Position numbers and translations under genes: made by a program. From Saprospiraceae bacterium (GTDB taxonomy: Bacteria; Bacteroidota; Bacteroidia; Chitinophagales; Saprospiraceae): a DNA stretch of 64,000 bases. The stretch is taken from contig BQJU01000010.1 of the NCBI GenBank assembly GCA_021604865.1, positions 62,001 through 126,000 of the forward strand, read 5' to 3'. The notes below the pieces were generated by a model. That model did not search any database, was not told where the DNA came from, and saw nothing but the letters and a program-made list of their open reading frames with translations. This document shows, piece by piece, positions 39,601-47,174 of this stretch; within the stretch, counting starts at the first letter, position 1, and every line of letters begins with the position of its first letter.

Positions 39601-40100
39601 GGCTGAAACTAGTACGCAATGGCCATCAATTTACGGGTTATATGTCTGTAAATGGCATTAACTGGCAGCTGGTTATGGCGGCAAATGTACCTATGACTAA
39701 CTGTATCCAGTTTGGCTTGTTTTTGACCAATTACAATGGTTCTACGGTTACGGCTACCTTCGACAATGTAGAAGTGACTGAATCCGGTATTTTACCGTTC
39801 AGCACTCCTGAAATTGGTGCTGGTGAAACAGATGTTCCCTATTTTGATGCAGAAGATTTCTCCATTTTCCCTAACCCGGCTAAGGAGCAGGTTCATTTGG
39901 ATCTGATCAATTACTACGGCAAAGAAGTACAGGTTGAAATTCTGAATCAACTGGGACAGCCGATCCAGCAACGTCGTTTGGACGAAGTAGGGTCAAGTCC
40001 TGAGCAATTTGATGTGAATACATTGAGCAGTGGAACCTATTTTATACGCATCACCACCAACAAAGGTGATAAAGTGAAAAAGTTCCTGATTATTAAATAA
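36699..40100 (+). CDS. T9SS-secreted trypsin-like serine endopeptidase
   Basis: The 1133-residue protein has a signal peptide (to IQGQ), a propeptide-like region (to about 205) and a trypsin-fold protease domain (about 205-470). The catalytic triad is H254 (LTANHCAE), D316 (SSDFALYLL) and S395 (GGSSGSPLF), resembling lysyl endopeptidases. Then follow a PPC-like domain (about 480-605), three HYR-type repeats (about 610-845), a concanavalin-like domain and a T9SS type A sorting domain (SIFPNPAKEQVHLDL... to ...KKFLIIK). It should be exported and processed at the cell surface to digest proteins. Specificity for Lys is suggested only by the family resemblance. Confidence 0.92.
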   Translation: MKKQLLSVLFIYVLLAFWSIPIQGQLSKPILPKSYSAASIKADVPTKTMSSVDVAKARVEDAVKDLQPGTPWRFALPIAVNLNLKNSGTWEQLPDGSRVWRLRIDCPGAISVNFLYSDFFLPEGATLHLYTPDRKQLRGAFTSQNNKPDRKMATALMMGESVVLEYYEPAKVQGQGSLAISTVNHGYRGYGEANAHLGNSGSCQVDVNCSEGNAWQTIKKSVAKYTRNGSAWCSGALINNSAQDCRPLFLTANHCAEPIPLDAINSPTTGSTLVFYWNFERSGCNDGSAADDTQTTTGASILANPLVNGAHASSSDFALYLLTENPFPTYDVYFAGFNASGGIGSGSVGIHHPSGDAKKIATDGDSPTSVVNNFYWRIYWDQTANGWSVTEGGSSGSPLFNANGQIIGQLFGGFDGGQPNCSDPANDEGDYGKLSYSWTNGGAGDSRRRLWDHLDPVGSGANTVIAGSANPCVILANDLCANALPISCGGSVSGNTDSATPTDSPNVNCGTSSTPVSKGIWYRLTGDDSYVTLSMCSGTNFDSKIQVFSGSCGALSCIAGNDDFCSTFGPSEVSFAAQAGTSYYIYVFGFIGATGDFTLTATCCDLPEAKCKNHTVQLDDTGSASILASNVNNGSTVDCGQATLTVTPNSFNCSNVGDNLVTLTITDIHGNSDNCTATVKVEDNVAPDAVCKDITVQLDANGDGSIIASDVDGGSTDACGIASISATPTTFNCSNVGPNNVVLTVNDVNGNSNTCDATVTVEDNIPPVITLCVGNSIDFNGEDEILSSLGIDFDATDACGIASITYDPEYITCDQLGSSVPVTVTATDNNGNPSSCVANVLVTGLPCGWMDFGDDGIGCTDSNDASYDVPSETFTLVSEGCYSTNFGADDAAYVKYELCGDGEIIAHVGSINPLAQGWAGISARESNAPGSKKVALSTNLSNFGRREVRTTTNGYAFPQQFFRPGATWLKLVRNGHQFTGYMSVNGINWQLVMAANVPMTNCIQFGLFLTNYNGSTVTATFDNVEVTESGILPFSTPEIGAGETDVPYFDAEDFSIFPNPAKEQVHLDLINYYGKEVQVEILNQLGQPIQQRRLDEVGSSPEQFDVNTLSSGTYFIRITTNKGDKVKKFLIIK

Positions 40101-40123
40101 GCAAATTCATTTTTTGATTTTGA

Positions 40124-40160
40124 AGAGCCGGATGCCTGTGCGTGTCCGGCTCTTTTTTTG
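40124..40160. terminator. Terminator between convergent genes
   Basis: AGAGCCGGA (40124-40132) pairs with TCCGGCTCT (40145-40153), followed by seven T. It lies just after the protease stop and before the end of the convergent minus-strand gene. Confidence 0.85.
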
Positions 40161-40180
40161 TTTTTGGTAGCCTATCAGAT

Positions 40181-40894
40181 TTATCCCAAATTCAACAATT
40201 TGACCTGTCCACGGGCTGCTGGACTTTTGCTCACATTGATTACCATGATCGACTGTGTAGCATTTAGGTTAAGGCGATAAGGATAGCTATTATTAGTTGT
40301 TTGGATGAGATCAGCTTTTTCTACATTACTAGAGCTATTCACTTCTATAGTTATTGGCCCATCGGGTAGCAGCAGTACAAACATAGTTGTATTTTCTGCT
40401 GCACTAACCGAAATCTGATAGGTACTGGCAGCAAGGGTATCTCCGATGCTTTGATATTGGATCAAATTGTTGGTGTTTTCGATGAGGGATTTACTTGGCT
40501 TTTCCAGTCGGCTATACAAACGGAGTTCCATTGAAGCAAAAGGAATCTGAGAGATATTTGTGACGGAGAGCTTTTTACCCTGCCAGTTTTGCAAAATAAC
40601 TTGGGGCCCTGGTATCCCGGCTCGGAGAGTATCCATGTCTACTGTAGAAGAGGCCAGAGCATAATATACATTGGCACCTGCCAATCCGCTAGAGGTATTG
40701 GTGATCAACAGCAACATGGCTTCCATATCAGTCTGATCTGCAGTAGCATTCATCCCGGCTTTAAGTCTGATTGCCGTCCCATTAGCTGGTAGGGGTTCTT
40801 TTTTTAGGTTAGCCTGGGCCATACATAGAACTATGATACAGCCATATAGACCAATTCGATAGGCGTAGGTGAATGGCTTGGGTGTGCTTTCCAT
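40181..40894 (-). CDS. Exported beta-rich protein A of the unknown locus
   Basis: I do not recognise the family. The 237-residue protein starts at an ATG (40894) with an export signal (IGLYGCIIVLCMAQA) and is rich in Asn, Ser and Thr with alternating beta-strand patterns. The end, MVINVSKSPAARGQVKLLNLG, aligns in form with the ends of the two genes upstream (FIFNASPFPGGIVVDFF and FIVNIGAANQGSASIDFQ), so the three look like distant paralogues. The middle segment YQSIGDTLAASTYQISV is echoed by YQSIGFQTPTSPHTLRF in the next protein. It is the last gene of the leftward set and is separated from it by 31 bases. A TTG start at 40939 would overlap the upstream gene and is unlikely. Confidence 0.75.
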   Translation of the reverse strand: MESTPKPFTYAYRIGLYGCIIVLCMAQANLKKEPLPANGTAIRLKAGMNATADQTDMEAMLLLITNTSSGLAGANVYYALASSTVDMDTLRAGIPGPQVILQNWQGKKLSVTNISQIPFASMELRLYSRLEKPSKSLIENTNNLIQYQSIGDTLAASTYQISVSAAENTTMFVLLLPDGPITIEVNSSSNVEKADLIQTTNNSYPYRLNLNATQSIMVINVSKSPAARGQVKLLNLG

Positions 40895-40925
40895 AATTTT
40901 TGTCCATGAATGCAGGTCAAAATAA

Positions 40926-41651
40926 CTAAAAAAAATCAACTACGATACCACCTGGAAAGGGAGAGGCATTAAAAATAAATAAAAACTGCCCCTGCCAAGT
41001 TTGGTGTAGTTGATAATAACTTTGGGCGGTAGTATCGAGAGATCCTGCTTCGAGCCAGGGTTTATAGATGGGATTATTGCGATTAAATCCATTCAGACAA
41101 ATGCCTTTTGGAATGGAATCACCATTAATGATTACCATTAATGAGGGGCGTGATGAATTTGTGCGAAAGCGAAGCGTATGTGGACTGGTAGGTGTCTGAA
41201 AACCGATGCTCTGGTATTGATCAATGGTATCGATTTTTTCAGGGGCGTTGATGTTCCATCGAATATATGGCTTAGCTGATAAACCGAATTGACCCACCAG
41301 AATGCTATCTGCGCTGGGTACGACACTGGAATTGGTTAACCGAAATCCATTTTCCTTAAAATTCCATGGTGCACTATACAAAAAGGTATTACCACCAGCA
41401 AAGCTATAGTTTTTGGAAATATTGCCACCAGAAGTTAAGTTAATGCTGTATTGATAAGCATCTCGGGGTTGAAAAGCGAGGATTTGCCAACCGGAAGTGT
41501 ATTTGACAGTTGCAGCTTCTGTATTGGTTAGATTGACGGGAGGTTCATTGACGCGTAGCGGAATCGTTACTTCAACCAGTAACTGGTTGTCCGCCTGAAA
41601 GACGAATGGTAATAAGAGAGGAAGCAACCGAAGGCCAATTCTTAGTTGCAT
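40926..41651 (-). CDS. Exported beta-rich protein B of the unknown locus
   Basis: This 241-residue protein has a signal peptide (MQLRIGLRLLPLLLPFVFQA) and no recognised domain. Its second half (PYIRWNINAPEKIDTIDQYQSIGF, LMVIINGDSIPKGICLNGF, ending FIFNASPFPGGIVVDFF) parallels protein C at 41763-42488 (PTYSINYTG...LKQGQSLRI, IYALWDGDELKEYIGLNI, FIVNIGAANQGSASIDFQ). The repeated scheme suggests a shared beta-sandwich fold. I chose the ATG at 41651 over a TTG three codons earlier. A copy of the dispersed repeat lies in the 111-base gap upstream. Confidence 0.75.
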   Translation of the reverse strand: MQLRIGLRLLPLLLPFVFQADNQLLVEVTIPLRVNEPPVNLTNTEAATVKYTSGWQILAFQPRDAYQYSINLTSGGNISKNYSFAGGNTFLYSAPWNFKENGFRLTNSSVVPSADSILVGQFGLSAKPYIRWNINAPEKIDTIDQYQSIGFQTPTSPHTLRFRTNSSRPSLMVIINGDSIPKGICLNGFNRNNPIYKPWLEAGSLDTTAQSYYQLHQTWQGQFLFIFNASPFPGGIVVDFF

Positions 41652-41725
41652 GGTTTGCAAAAAAGTATATTAAAATAGAAACATAAATCCTCCTAAATTT
41701 GGGTCAAATTCGGGAGGATTCATGT

Positions 41726-41744
41726 TTTTCAAACACGCTCTAAA
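41726..41744 (-). repeat. Dispersed repeat, copy 4 (partial)
   Basis: Read leftward, TTTAGAGCGTGTTTGAAAA matches the first half of the copy at 16478 with one substitution in TTTAGAGCnTGTTTG. No inverted partner is obvious. Confidence 0.45.
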
Positions 41745-41762
41745 TTTAGCGATTCTAAGTTA

Positions 41763-42488
41763 CTATTGAAAATCAATACTGGCTGAACCTTGGTTAGCAG
41801 CGCCAATATTAACGATGAATAGATTGCTGAAATAATTGTCATGTTTGGAGTAGGTACCACTCGCAACTTTTAATAAACCATTGCCGTGATCATAAAGAGC
41901 GAGCCAGGCTGGAGGTAAGTTTGGCGTACTTCCATTCATTGGAATATTTAATCCAATATATTCCTTTAGCTCGTCTCCGTCCCACAGAGCGTATATTTGA
42001 GGAATTGTCCCATTGGCTCTAAATGATAGATTTTTCAGGGTTCCATCTACTTTGATACGGAGCGATTGTCCCTGCTTCAGTGAGGCAACATTACCTGTAT
42101 AATTAATGGAATAAGTAGGGTCTCCAACGATGCCAAATACACCTGCTTCAATCTTTGCTTTAGGTTGCTGGCTGGAGCTATTGATTACTGTCAATCTATT
42201 GCCATTAAAGTTGTGCTCAAATGGAAATGGAATTGAAGAGGATCCCGAAAGAATGCCATTAGGAGCTTGTGGAATAGGTACTTGTGATCCCCCCTGTTGG
42301 ACGAATACTTGTGCCTGCTTTTCCTCTTGCGGCCATAAAGATACTACTATGGGGGTAGTAGGTGGGATGGCGAGGGTTGCACTTTTAGGATCTTGGTCGT
42401 AAAAAAGTTCGATTGAGGGACCATTCAAGGTGAAGCTTGATTCTGCCACAACTTGTTTTACTGTGGGATTAGATGCCTTGCTTTTCAT
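41763..42488 (-). CDS. Beta-rich protein C of the unknown locus
   Basis: The 241-residue protein has no signal peptide (MKSKASNPTVKQVVAESSF), unlike its two apparent paralogues downstream. It is rich in Gly, Pro, Ser and Asn with beta-strand periodicity; no family is recognised. The motifs IYALWDGDELKEYIGLNI, LALYDHGNG and the C-terminal FIVNIGAANQGSASIDFQ mark the set. It begins the leftward transcription unit, facing the control region at 42569-42666, so it is probably co-regulated with the rightward genes. It may be cytoplasmic, as appear to be most of the rightward products. Confidence 0.75.
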   Translation of the reverse strand: MKSKASNPTVKQVVAESSFTLNGPSIELFYDQDPKSATLAIPPTTPIVVSLWPQEEKQAQVFVQQGGSQVPIPQAPNGILSGSSSIPFPFEHNFNGNRLTVINSSSQQPKAKIEAGVFGIVGDPTYSINYTGNVASLKQGQSLRIKVDGTLKNLSFRANGTIPQIYALWDGDELKEYIGLNIPMNGSTPNLPPAWLALYDHGNGLLKVASGTYSKHDNYFSNLFIVNIGAANQGSASIDFQ

Positions 42489-42568
42489 TGGATTTAATTT
42501 AATAAAAAGATTGTATTAATTACAGCTACAATATTTCTATAAAAATATACCGCAAACAAGGTGGTTAA

Positions 42569-42666
42569 TACCTATCTGTTTAAAGCAGGTAATAATACTT
42601 TGTAAAGTACCTGATTAAATAGGTAGAATTACCTGAATTAAAATAAGCGTAATTACCCGCTTATTT
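42569..42666. promoter_or_regulatory. Cluster of AGGTA/TACCT half-sites in a divergent control region
   Basis: In the 231 bases between the divergent genes I find TACCTA (42569), CAGGTA (42586), TACCTG (42608), AGGTA (42621), TACCTG (42630) and TACCCG (42654). Some pair as dyads: CAGGTA...TACCTG (42586-42613) and AGGTA-gaat-TACCT (42621-42634). A hairpin, AAATAAGCG (42641-42649) with CGCTTATTT (42658-42666), closes the cluster. No clear TAnnTTTG box was found for either direction. A cooperative DNA-binding regulator acting on both operons is inferred. Confidence 0.5.
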
Positions 42667-42719
42667 CACCGCCCTTTATTTAGGAAATTTACAGGACTCA
42701 AATTAATAAAAAGCTGAGT

Positions 42720-43103
42720 ATGAACAGTGCACCTATTACCATTTCCTTTAGTATTGGAGAATCTCCGGAAAAGCAGTTTATTCAGGCCGTTACGATTGTT
42801 AGTGGAGGTTCACGTCAAAATACGACAACCCGATTTTTTGCTACCAATGGTGAATTCCTGCCGACCTTTCCAATTAACTTAAGTCCAGAAAACCCTAAAT
42901 GGGATCAGAAAAAAGAATTGAAAAGTGGCTTGCAAATTCTGGTCATCAACCACATGAAACTCACCCCGCCTACTGCACAGGAGGAGGGCTCATTGTTTCT
43001 GGATTGTGGCTATTCGGATTATTATGGAAGTGATGGTCCCAAGTTTAGTGGGAAGATTGCTGTATGGCCAATCAAAAACCCGATGCCGGTACCCTGCATC
43101 TAA
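42720..43103 (+). CDS. Small beta-rich protein D of the unknown locus
   Basis: The first gene of the rightward operon encodes 127 residues without signal peptide or membrane segment. No family is recognised. It has a predicted beta pattern and the motif EEGSLFLDCGYSDYYGSDGPKFSGKIAVWPI near the end. The next protein has EGLIKLDCGYTDKSGNNSYNFNETIAYWAL at the same place, so the two are paralogues. Gap to the next gene is 28 bases. Confidence 0.75.
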   Translation: MNSAPITISFSIGESPEKQFIQAVTIVSGGSRQNTTTRFFATNGEFLPTFPINLSPENPKWDQKKELKSGLQILVINHMKLTPPTAQEEGSLFLDCGYSDYYGSDGPKFSGKIAVWPIKNPMPVPCI

Positions 43104-43131
43104 ATTTGTTCATCATCAAAAATGTTAAAAA

Positions 43132-43554
43132 ATGGACCAGGAAACCAACCAGGTAGGATTGATTCTGCAGCCAGCTGAAATCGGTCAAGGTATCAAGGCT
43201 GAAATAGCAGTACTCGGTAGCCAGCGACAAATCATTGAGGTGACTTTCAAAGGCGATAATGGTATTTTTCAGAAAAAGACACCTCCTATCTTTAGTACGA
43301 TTCAATTAACGCCTGCTCAACCCAGCGTTCCTGATTCAGGATTTATCACCTTGATGTCTGGCTCACAAAAGTTAAATATCTCCCAATTGTTGTATTTGCC
43401 GCCAACTGTCAGAAGTGAGGGATTAATTAAACTTGATTGTGGATATACTGATAAAAGCGGCAACAACTCCTACAACTTCAATGAGACTATTGCCTACTGG
43501 GCATTGACGGATACGAACTCCTGCAAACCTTCTAATTCTCCATCTACTCTTTGA
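43132..43554 (+). CDS. Small beta-rich protein E of the unknown locus
   Basis: A 140-residue paralogue of protein D, without signal peptide. Shared features are the strand-turn pattern in the first 60 residues and the LDCGY motif with a following NFNETIAYWAL segment. The stop lies 10 bases before the 1199-residue gene, so it is firmly within the operon. The conserved Cys in LDCGY might be structural or catalytic; nothing further can be said. Confidence 0.75.
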   Translation: MDQETNQVGLILQPAEIGQGIKAEIAVLGSQRQIIEVTFKGDNGIFQKKTPPIFSTIQLTPAQPSVPDSGFITLMSGSQKLNISQLLYLPPTVRSEGLIKLDCGYTDKSGNNSYNFNETIAYWALTDTNSCKPSNSPSTL

Positions 43555-43564
43555 ATTATCAATT

Positions 43565-46500
43565 ATGGCAAGCATTATTTTTCAACAAAATGAACAGAAC
43601 CCCCGGATCTATATTGCAGAAAGCCAGTCCACAGATCTGGGTTGGGCTGCATTTTTGTTACCACAAGGAGCAGATACCAGTAGTAAAAAGTATACCCTGG
43701 CCGAAGCCTGGTGCCTGCAACATGCCGAAAATCCAGTAGCTGGTTACTTGCTGTTTACAGCCAATGCTCCCCAAAATCTAAGCCAGTTTGTGGCGCAATG
43801 GACGACAACTTATGGCGGGCAAACGCGCAATGCAATATGGATTGGATGGCTGACAGATGCAGATGCCAGCAGTTTTACAAACGAAAATGTGTTGATCCTT
43901 CCACTCACCAAAACGGCTGTCCAGGAGCACACTAAGGCTTTCTTTTATTTAACCGAAACGCCCGTAAATTTACAATTTGCAAGGTTTGCGGATCTGGCGA
44001 TTTCGCACAACTGTATCGTTGATTTGAGTGATGCTGCCGACCAATTGCGGTTTCGATTTTTTGACAATATATCCAATATCACCTTTTCTACTCAGCTAGC
44101 TACGGATCCACTCCCTGCGCTCATTAATGACAAAGTCATCTTTTTGACTTTTGACGGCCAAACGAGAGGTTGTTTTCAGTTTGATCTGGTGATTAACAAT
44201 CAATCTTCTTTACAAGCCTATGCTCCGGGGTTCCGTTATTATTATCCCAATGCTGAAAATCCTGACCAGATTCAGCATCAGCACTATCCTCTATTTACTG
44301 ATATAGGCAAGAGTGCAGGGATGAAAATGGCGATGAGCCTTGATCCAATTGATCCATTCAATAGTCAATATCCGGCACCAGGTTTGCGTACCTACCTGGC
44401 ATTTACGGGGCAAAATAAAGACAATGTGCTTGAAATGGAGACGGTTTTGCCCAGCAATTTACGTACCAGTTTGGGTAAACAATTGTTGCTAACGCCCAAA
44501 GTAGATTTTTTGCCCGATACGCGGCAAATCCCTTCTGTTGAAAATGGCCTGTTGGTCTTTAGTCCGGGAGAAGCATGTGGAACCACAGAGGCAGGTTATC
44601 TGGTACCTCAGGGGAGCTTTTACCTCGGTTTGGATGCTATTCCTGCGGAATCACCAACGGTACATAATTTATTGTGTGGATTGTCAGGTCTGGAAACAGC
44701 TACCTTTATACCAAAACTCGGTAATTACCTAGGGGATAGAATCATCTTCCAACCCAAAGGAGCAGCTTTCGCTCCTGTCTTTCCAATCCCTAACGGTGGA
44801 GAAGAGGCGTCAAGTAAACCATTATTGAATGACCAGTACCGAACCAGTTATGCTTCGATTGTTCCCAGTGATAACCGACCAGTTGCTCCAACGGGAAAAG
44901 ATTATGATAACCGTTATTTATCCCAACCTAAAGGAGCTTCTTTGTATAATATAAATGAACTAAGCCAGGAAACGGACACGCCCTTTTTAGGCTTCTATGA
45001 GCCTACAGCAGCTAAGCTGACCACTGGTGAGGCACCTATTTATTTTCCACTTGCCTGTTATGGTTCCTTTAATCAGGAGGAGATGTTTATGCTTCAATAT
45101 GAAGTGCAAATTCTCAATCCGGCACGTAAAAATACTATCGAAAAGGCCTATATGCCACAGCTGTTAAAGCAGGCCAAATTAAGTGCGCTACGCTCGCAGT
45201 CCAATCAGCAGGATCAAACAGAATTGTCTACGACTCCTCAAGGGTTAATGGTAGAAGTAGATCAACCCACTTCTCATTGGAGTAAGTTGATTTTGGCCAA
45301 AAACTATACCGGTGGAAATAGCAATAAACCTGGACCGCCGCTTACTTTGCAGTTTCAAAACTTGAGCGCCCGCCTGCGCTCGGCTTTCCAGACCAATCAG
45401 CAATTCCTGGTTATCTCTCTGGATAAAGAAAATTCGGATGATGGAAATAAACCTATCCTTGGGGAATTTGATAATGAAATCCAGATGGAAGGTTGGCCTT
45501 TTAAAGTCAATGTGCCACAGGAAAACACCTATGGTCAATTTAACAACGTACTCATTTTTAAATTTTGTGAAGGCAGCCTTTATGATCGGGTGCAAAACCC
45601 TAAAAAATGGACCAATAGCACCGATTTTAATGAAACCGGAACCGAAGGATTGGGTAGTTTGTCAAGTTGGTTGACTAACTACGTAAAAGATGGCATCGGC
45701 AAAAAGAATGATCCGGATTTTCAATACTTTGCTCAGATCGTACAGGATGAAAACTGGAATGGAATTCTCGCCCTAAAAACAGATATTGGCTTAGATAATT
45801 TTCCAAAAGAATTGCAGGGGCTTCTGGCTGGGATCGATCTTTCCAGGTTTAATGCGCATCACTTTGGCATCAATATTAATAAGGTACAACCACAAAAAAT
45901 AGGAGATAAACTGGGCTTAAGCATGGATGATAAAAGTTCCATGTTTGGTTTGATTTATTACGTCGATCCACTTTTTGCGCCCTTTGGTGATGACCTGAAA
46001 GCTTATAAGGAGCAGTTGGTTTTTAATGATAGTAAACCTTACGATTTCAAGACGCTGACCTTAAAAGTACTGTTCGAGAATGCAAAAATCAAGAGTTTCC
46101 AGAGTTATATACAATTGAGCATTTACCAGTTATTTGGCAATGGCGTAAGCCAAACTCCGAGCCGCGATAATATCCTTATCCTATCCGGAAGTTATGAGAA
46201 TCATAACGGAGCGGCCAGTTATAGCTTTAATGGAACCGGTGATGATTTGATACCGGTAAAAAATCCAGTTTTTAATGGAGTAGAAGTCTTAAAATCAAAT
46301 TTCCGTACACTGGTTTCGTCAGATCAGGTTCAAAACCCCAATCAGGTCACCGCTCAATTTGCGCTGTGGGGGTATCTCAATTTTAAACCACTGAAGGGAA
46401 TAGATCTTCTTTCATTTGGCTCAGACGAGGGCGCATTTAGTGCCAATCAAGGCTTGTCTTATTCACAATTGATTATCCAGATGGATTTCAACCTGCAGAC

Positions 46501-47164
46501 CCCTGCCGTGAAGAATTTCTCCTTCCATATCAATGAAATCACCTTCGATATTGCAACTAGTCAGCCCCGGGCTGCCAGTCTGTATAATCATTTTCCGATC
46601 CAGCTCACTACCCTGATCAGTGGGACAAAAGATAATGCACCTACCGACCAAAGTTTTGTTGCAATCAGTACACCCAATTTACAGGGTTCGGGGAGTATCA
46701 GTGGGGATTGGTTTGGACTGGTCTTTGATTTCAACCTGGGCACGCCGGGAGCCTTGGGGAGTAAATTGGGATTCAAATCCAGCCTGATCATTGCCTGGAA
46801 TGTTACAGGTGGCAGCGTATTTACCGGCATTCAGTTACCGGGACTAAGTTCAAAAGCAAAATTGCTAAGTATTCAGGGCGTCCTCAAGTTAAATATTGGA
46901 AGTATCAAATTATTAAAAGCCGAGAAAGAAGGCCAACCAGAAGCGACAGCTTATCTGCTGATGATGAACAATATAGCCATGAAGTTTTTGAGCAAACAGT
47001 TTCCGTCTAGTGGCAGTATCGACTTCTTCCTCTTTGGCGATCCGAACAATGATGCCAAACCAAGTAGTATGGGCTGGTACGCGGCTTATAATAAGAAAAA
47101 GAAAAGTCCTGAGGCCGTAGAGCTGTTATCAAGCGATCCTCATCATTATTTTGAAGAAAATTAA
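43565..47164 (+). CDS. Large protein F (1199 aa) of unknown function
   Basis: No signal peptide, membrane segment, sorting domain or known catalytic motif is visible, and I do not recognise a family. The protein is rich in Asn, Gln, Ser and aromatic residues, and beta patterns predominate. The N-terminal 250 residues read as a separate globular unit (IAESQSTDLGWAAFLLPQG...). The C-terminal 400 contain amphipathic strand modules (for example SFHINEITFDIATSQPRAASL, LSIQGVLKLNIGSIKLL, YLLMMNNIAMKFLSKQFPSSG). These resemble modules in the 3145-residue giant of the same operon, which suggests shared ancestry or assembly. The tail KKKKSPEAVELLSSDPHHYFEEN is charged. The stop lies 10 bases before the hydrolase start. 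Confidence 0.8.
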   Translation: MASIIFQQNEQNPRIYIAESQSTDLGWAAFLLPQGADTSSKKYTLAEAWCLQHAENPVAGYLLFTANAPQNLSQFVAQWTTTYGGQTRNAIWIGWLTDADASSFTNENVLILPLTKTAVQEHTKAFFYLTETPVNLQFARFADLAISHNCIVDLSDAADQLRFRFFDNISNITFSTQLATDPLPALINDKVIFLTFDGQTRGCFQFDLVINNQSSLQAYAPGFRYYYPNAENPDQIQHQHYPLFTDIGKSAGMKMAMSLDPIDPFNSQYPAPGLRTYLAFTGQNKDNVLEMETVLPSNLRTSLGKQLLLTPKVDFLPDTRQIPSVENGLLVFSPGEACGTTEAGYLVPQGSFYLGLDAIPAESPTVHNLLCGLSGLETATFIPKLGNYLGDRIIFQPKGAAFAPVFPIPNGGEEASSKPLLNDQYRTSYASIVPSDNRPVAPTGKDYDNRYLSQPKGASLYNINELSQETDTPFLGFYEPTAAKLTTGEAPIYFPLACYGSFNQEEMFMLQYEVQILNPARKNTIEKAYMPQLLKQAKLSALRSQSNQQDQTELSTTPQGLMVEVDQPTSHWSKLILAKNYTGGNSNKPGPPLTLQFQNLSARLRSAFQTNQQFLVISLDKENSDDGNKPILGEFDNEIQMEGWPFKVNVPQENTYGQFNNVLIFKFCEGSLYDRVQNPKKWTNSTDFNETGTEGLGSLSSWLTNYVKDGIGKKNDPDFQYFAQIVQDENWNGILALKTDIGLDNFPKELQGLLAGIDLSRFNAHHFGININKVQPQKIGDKLGLSMDDKSSMFGLIYYVDPLFAPFGDDLKAYKEQLVFNDSKPYDFKTLTLKVLFENAKIKSFQSYIQLSIYQLFGNGVSQTPSRDNILILSGSYENHNGAASYSFNGTGDDLIPVKNPVFNGVEVLKSNFRTLVSSDQVQNPNQVTAQFALWGYLNFKPLKGIDLLSFGSDEGAFSANQGLSYSQLIIQMDFNLQTPAVKNFSFHINEITFDIATSQPRAASLYNHFPIQLTTLISGTKDNAPTDQSFVAISTPNLQGSGSISGDWFGLVFDFNLGTPGALGSKLGFKSSLIIAWNVTGGSVFTGIQLPGLSSKAKLLSIQGVLKLNIGSIKLLKAEKEGQPEATAYLLMMNNIAMKFLSKQFPSSGSIDFFLFGDPNNDAKPSSMGWYAAYNKKKKSPEAVELLSSDPHHYFEEN

Positions 47165-47174
47165 TAAAACCAAG

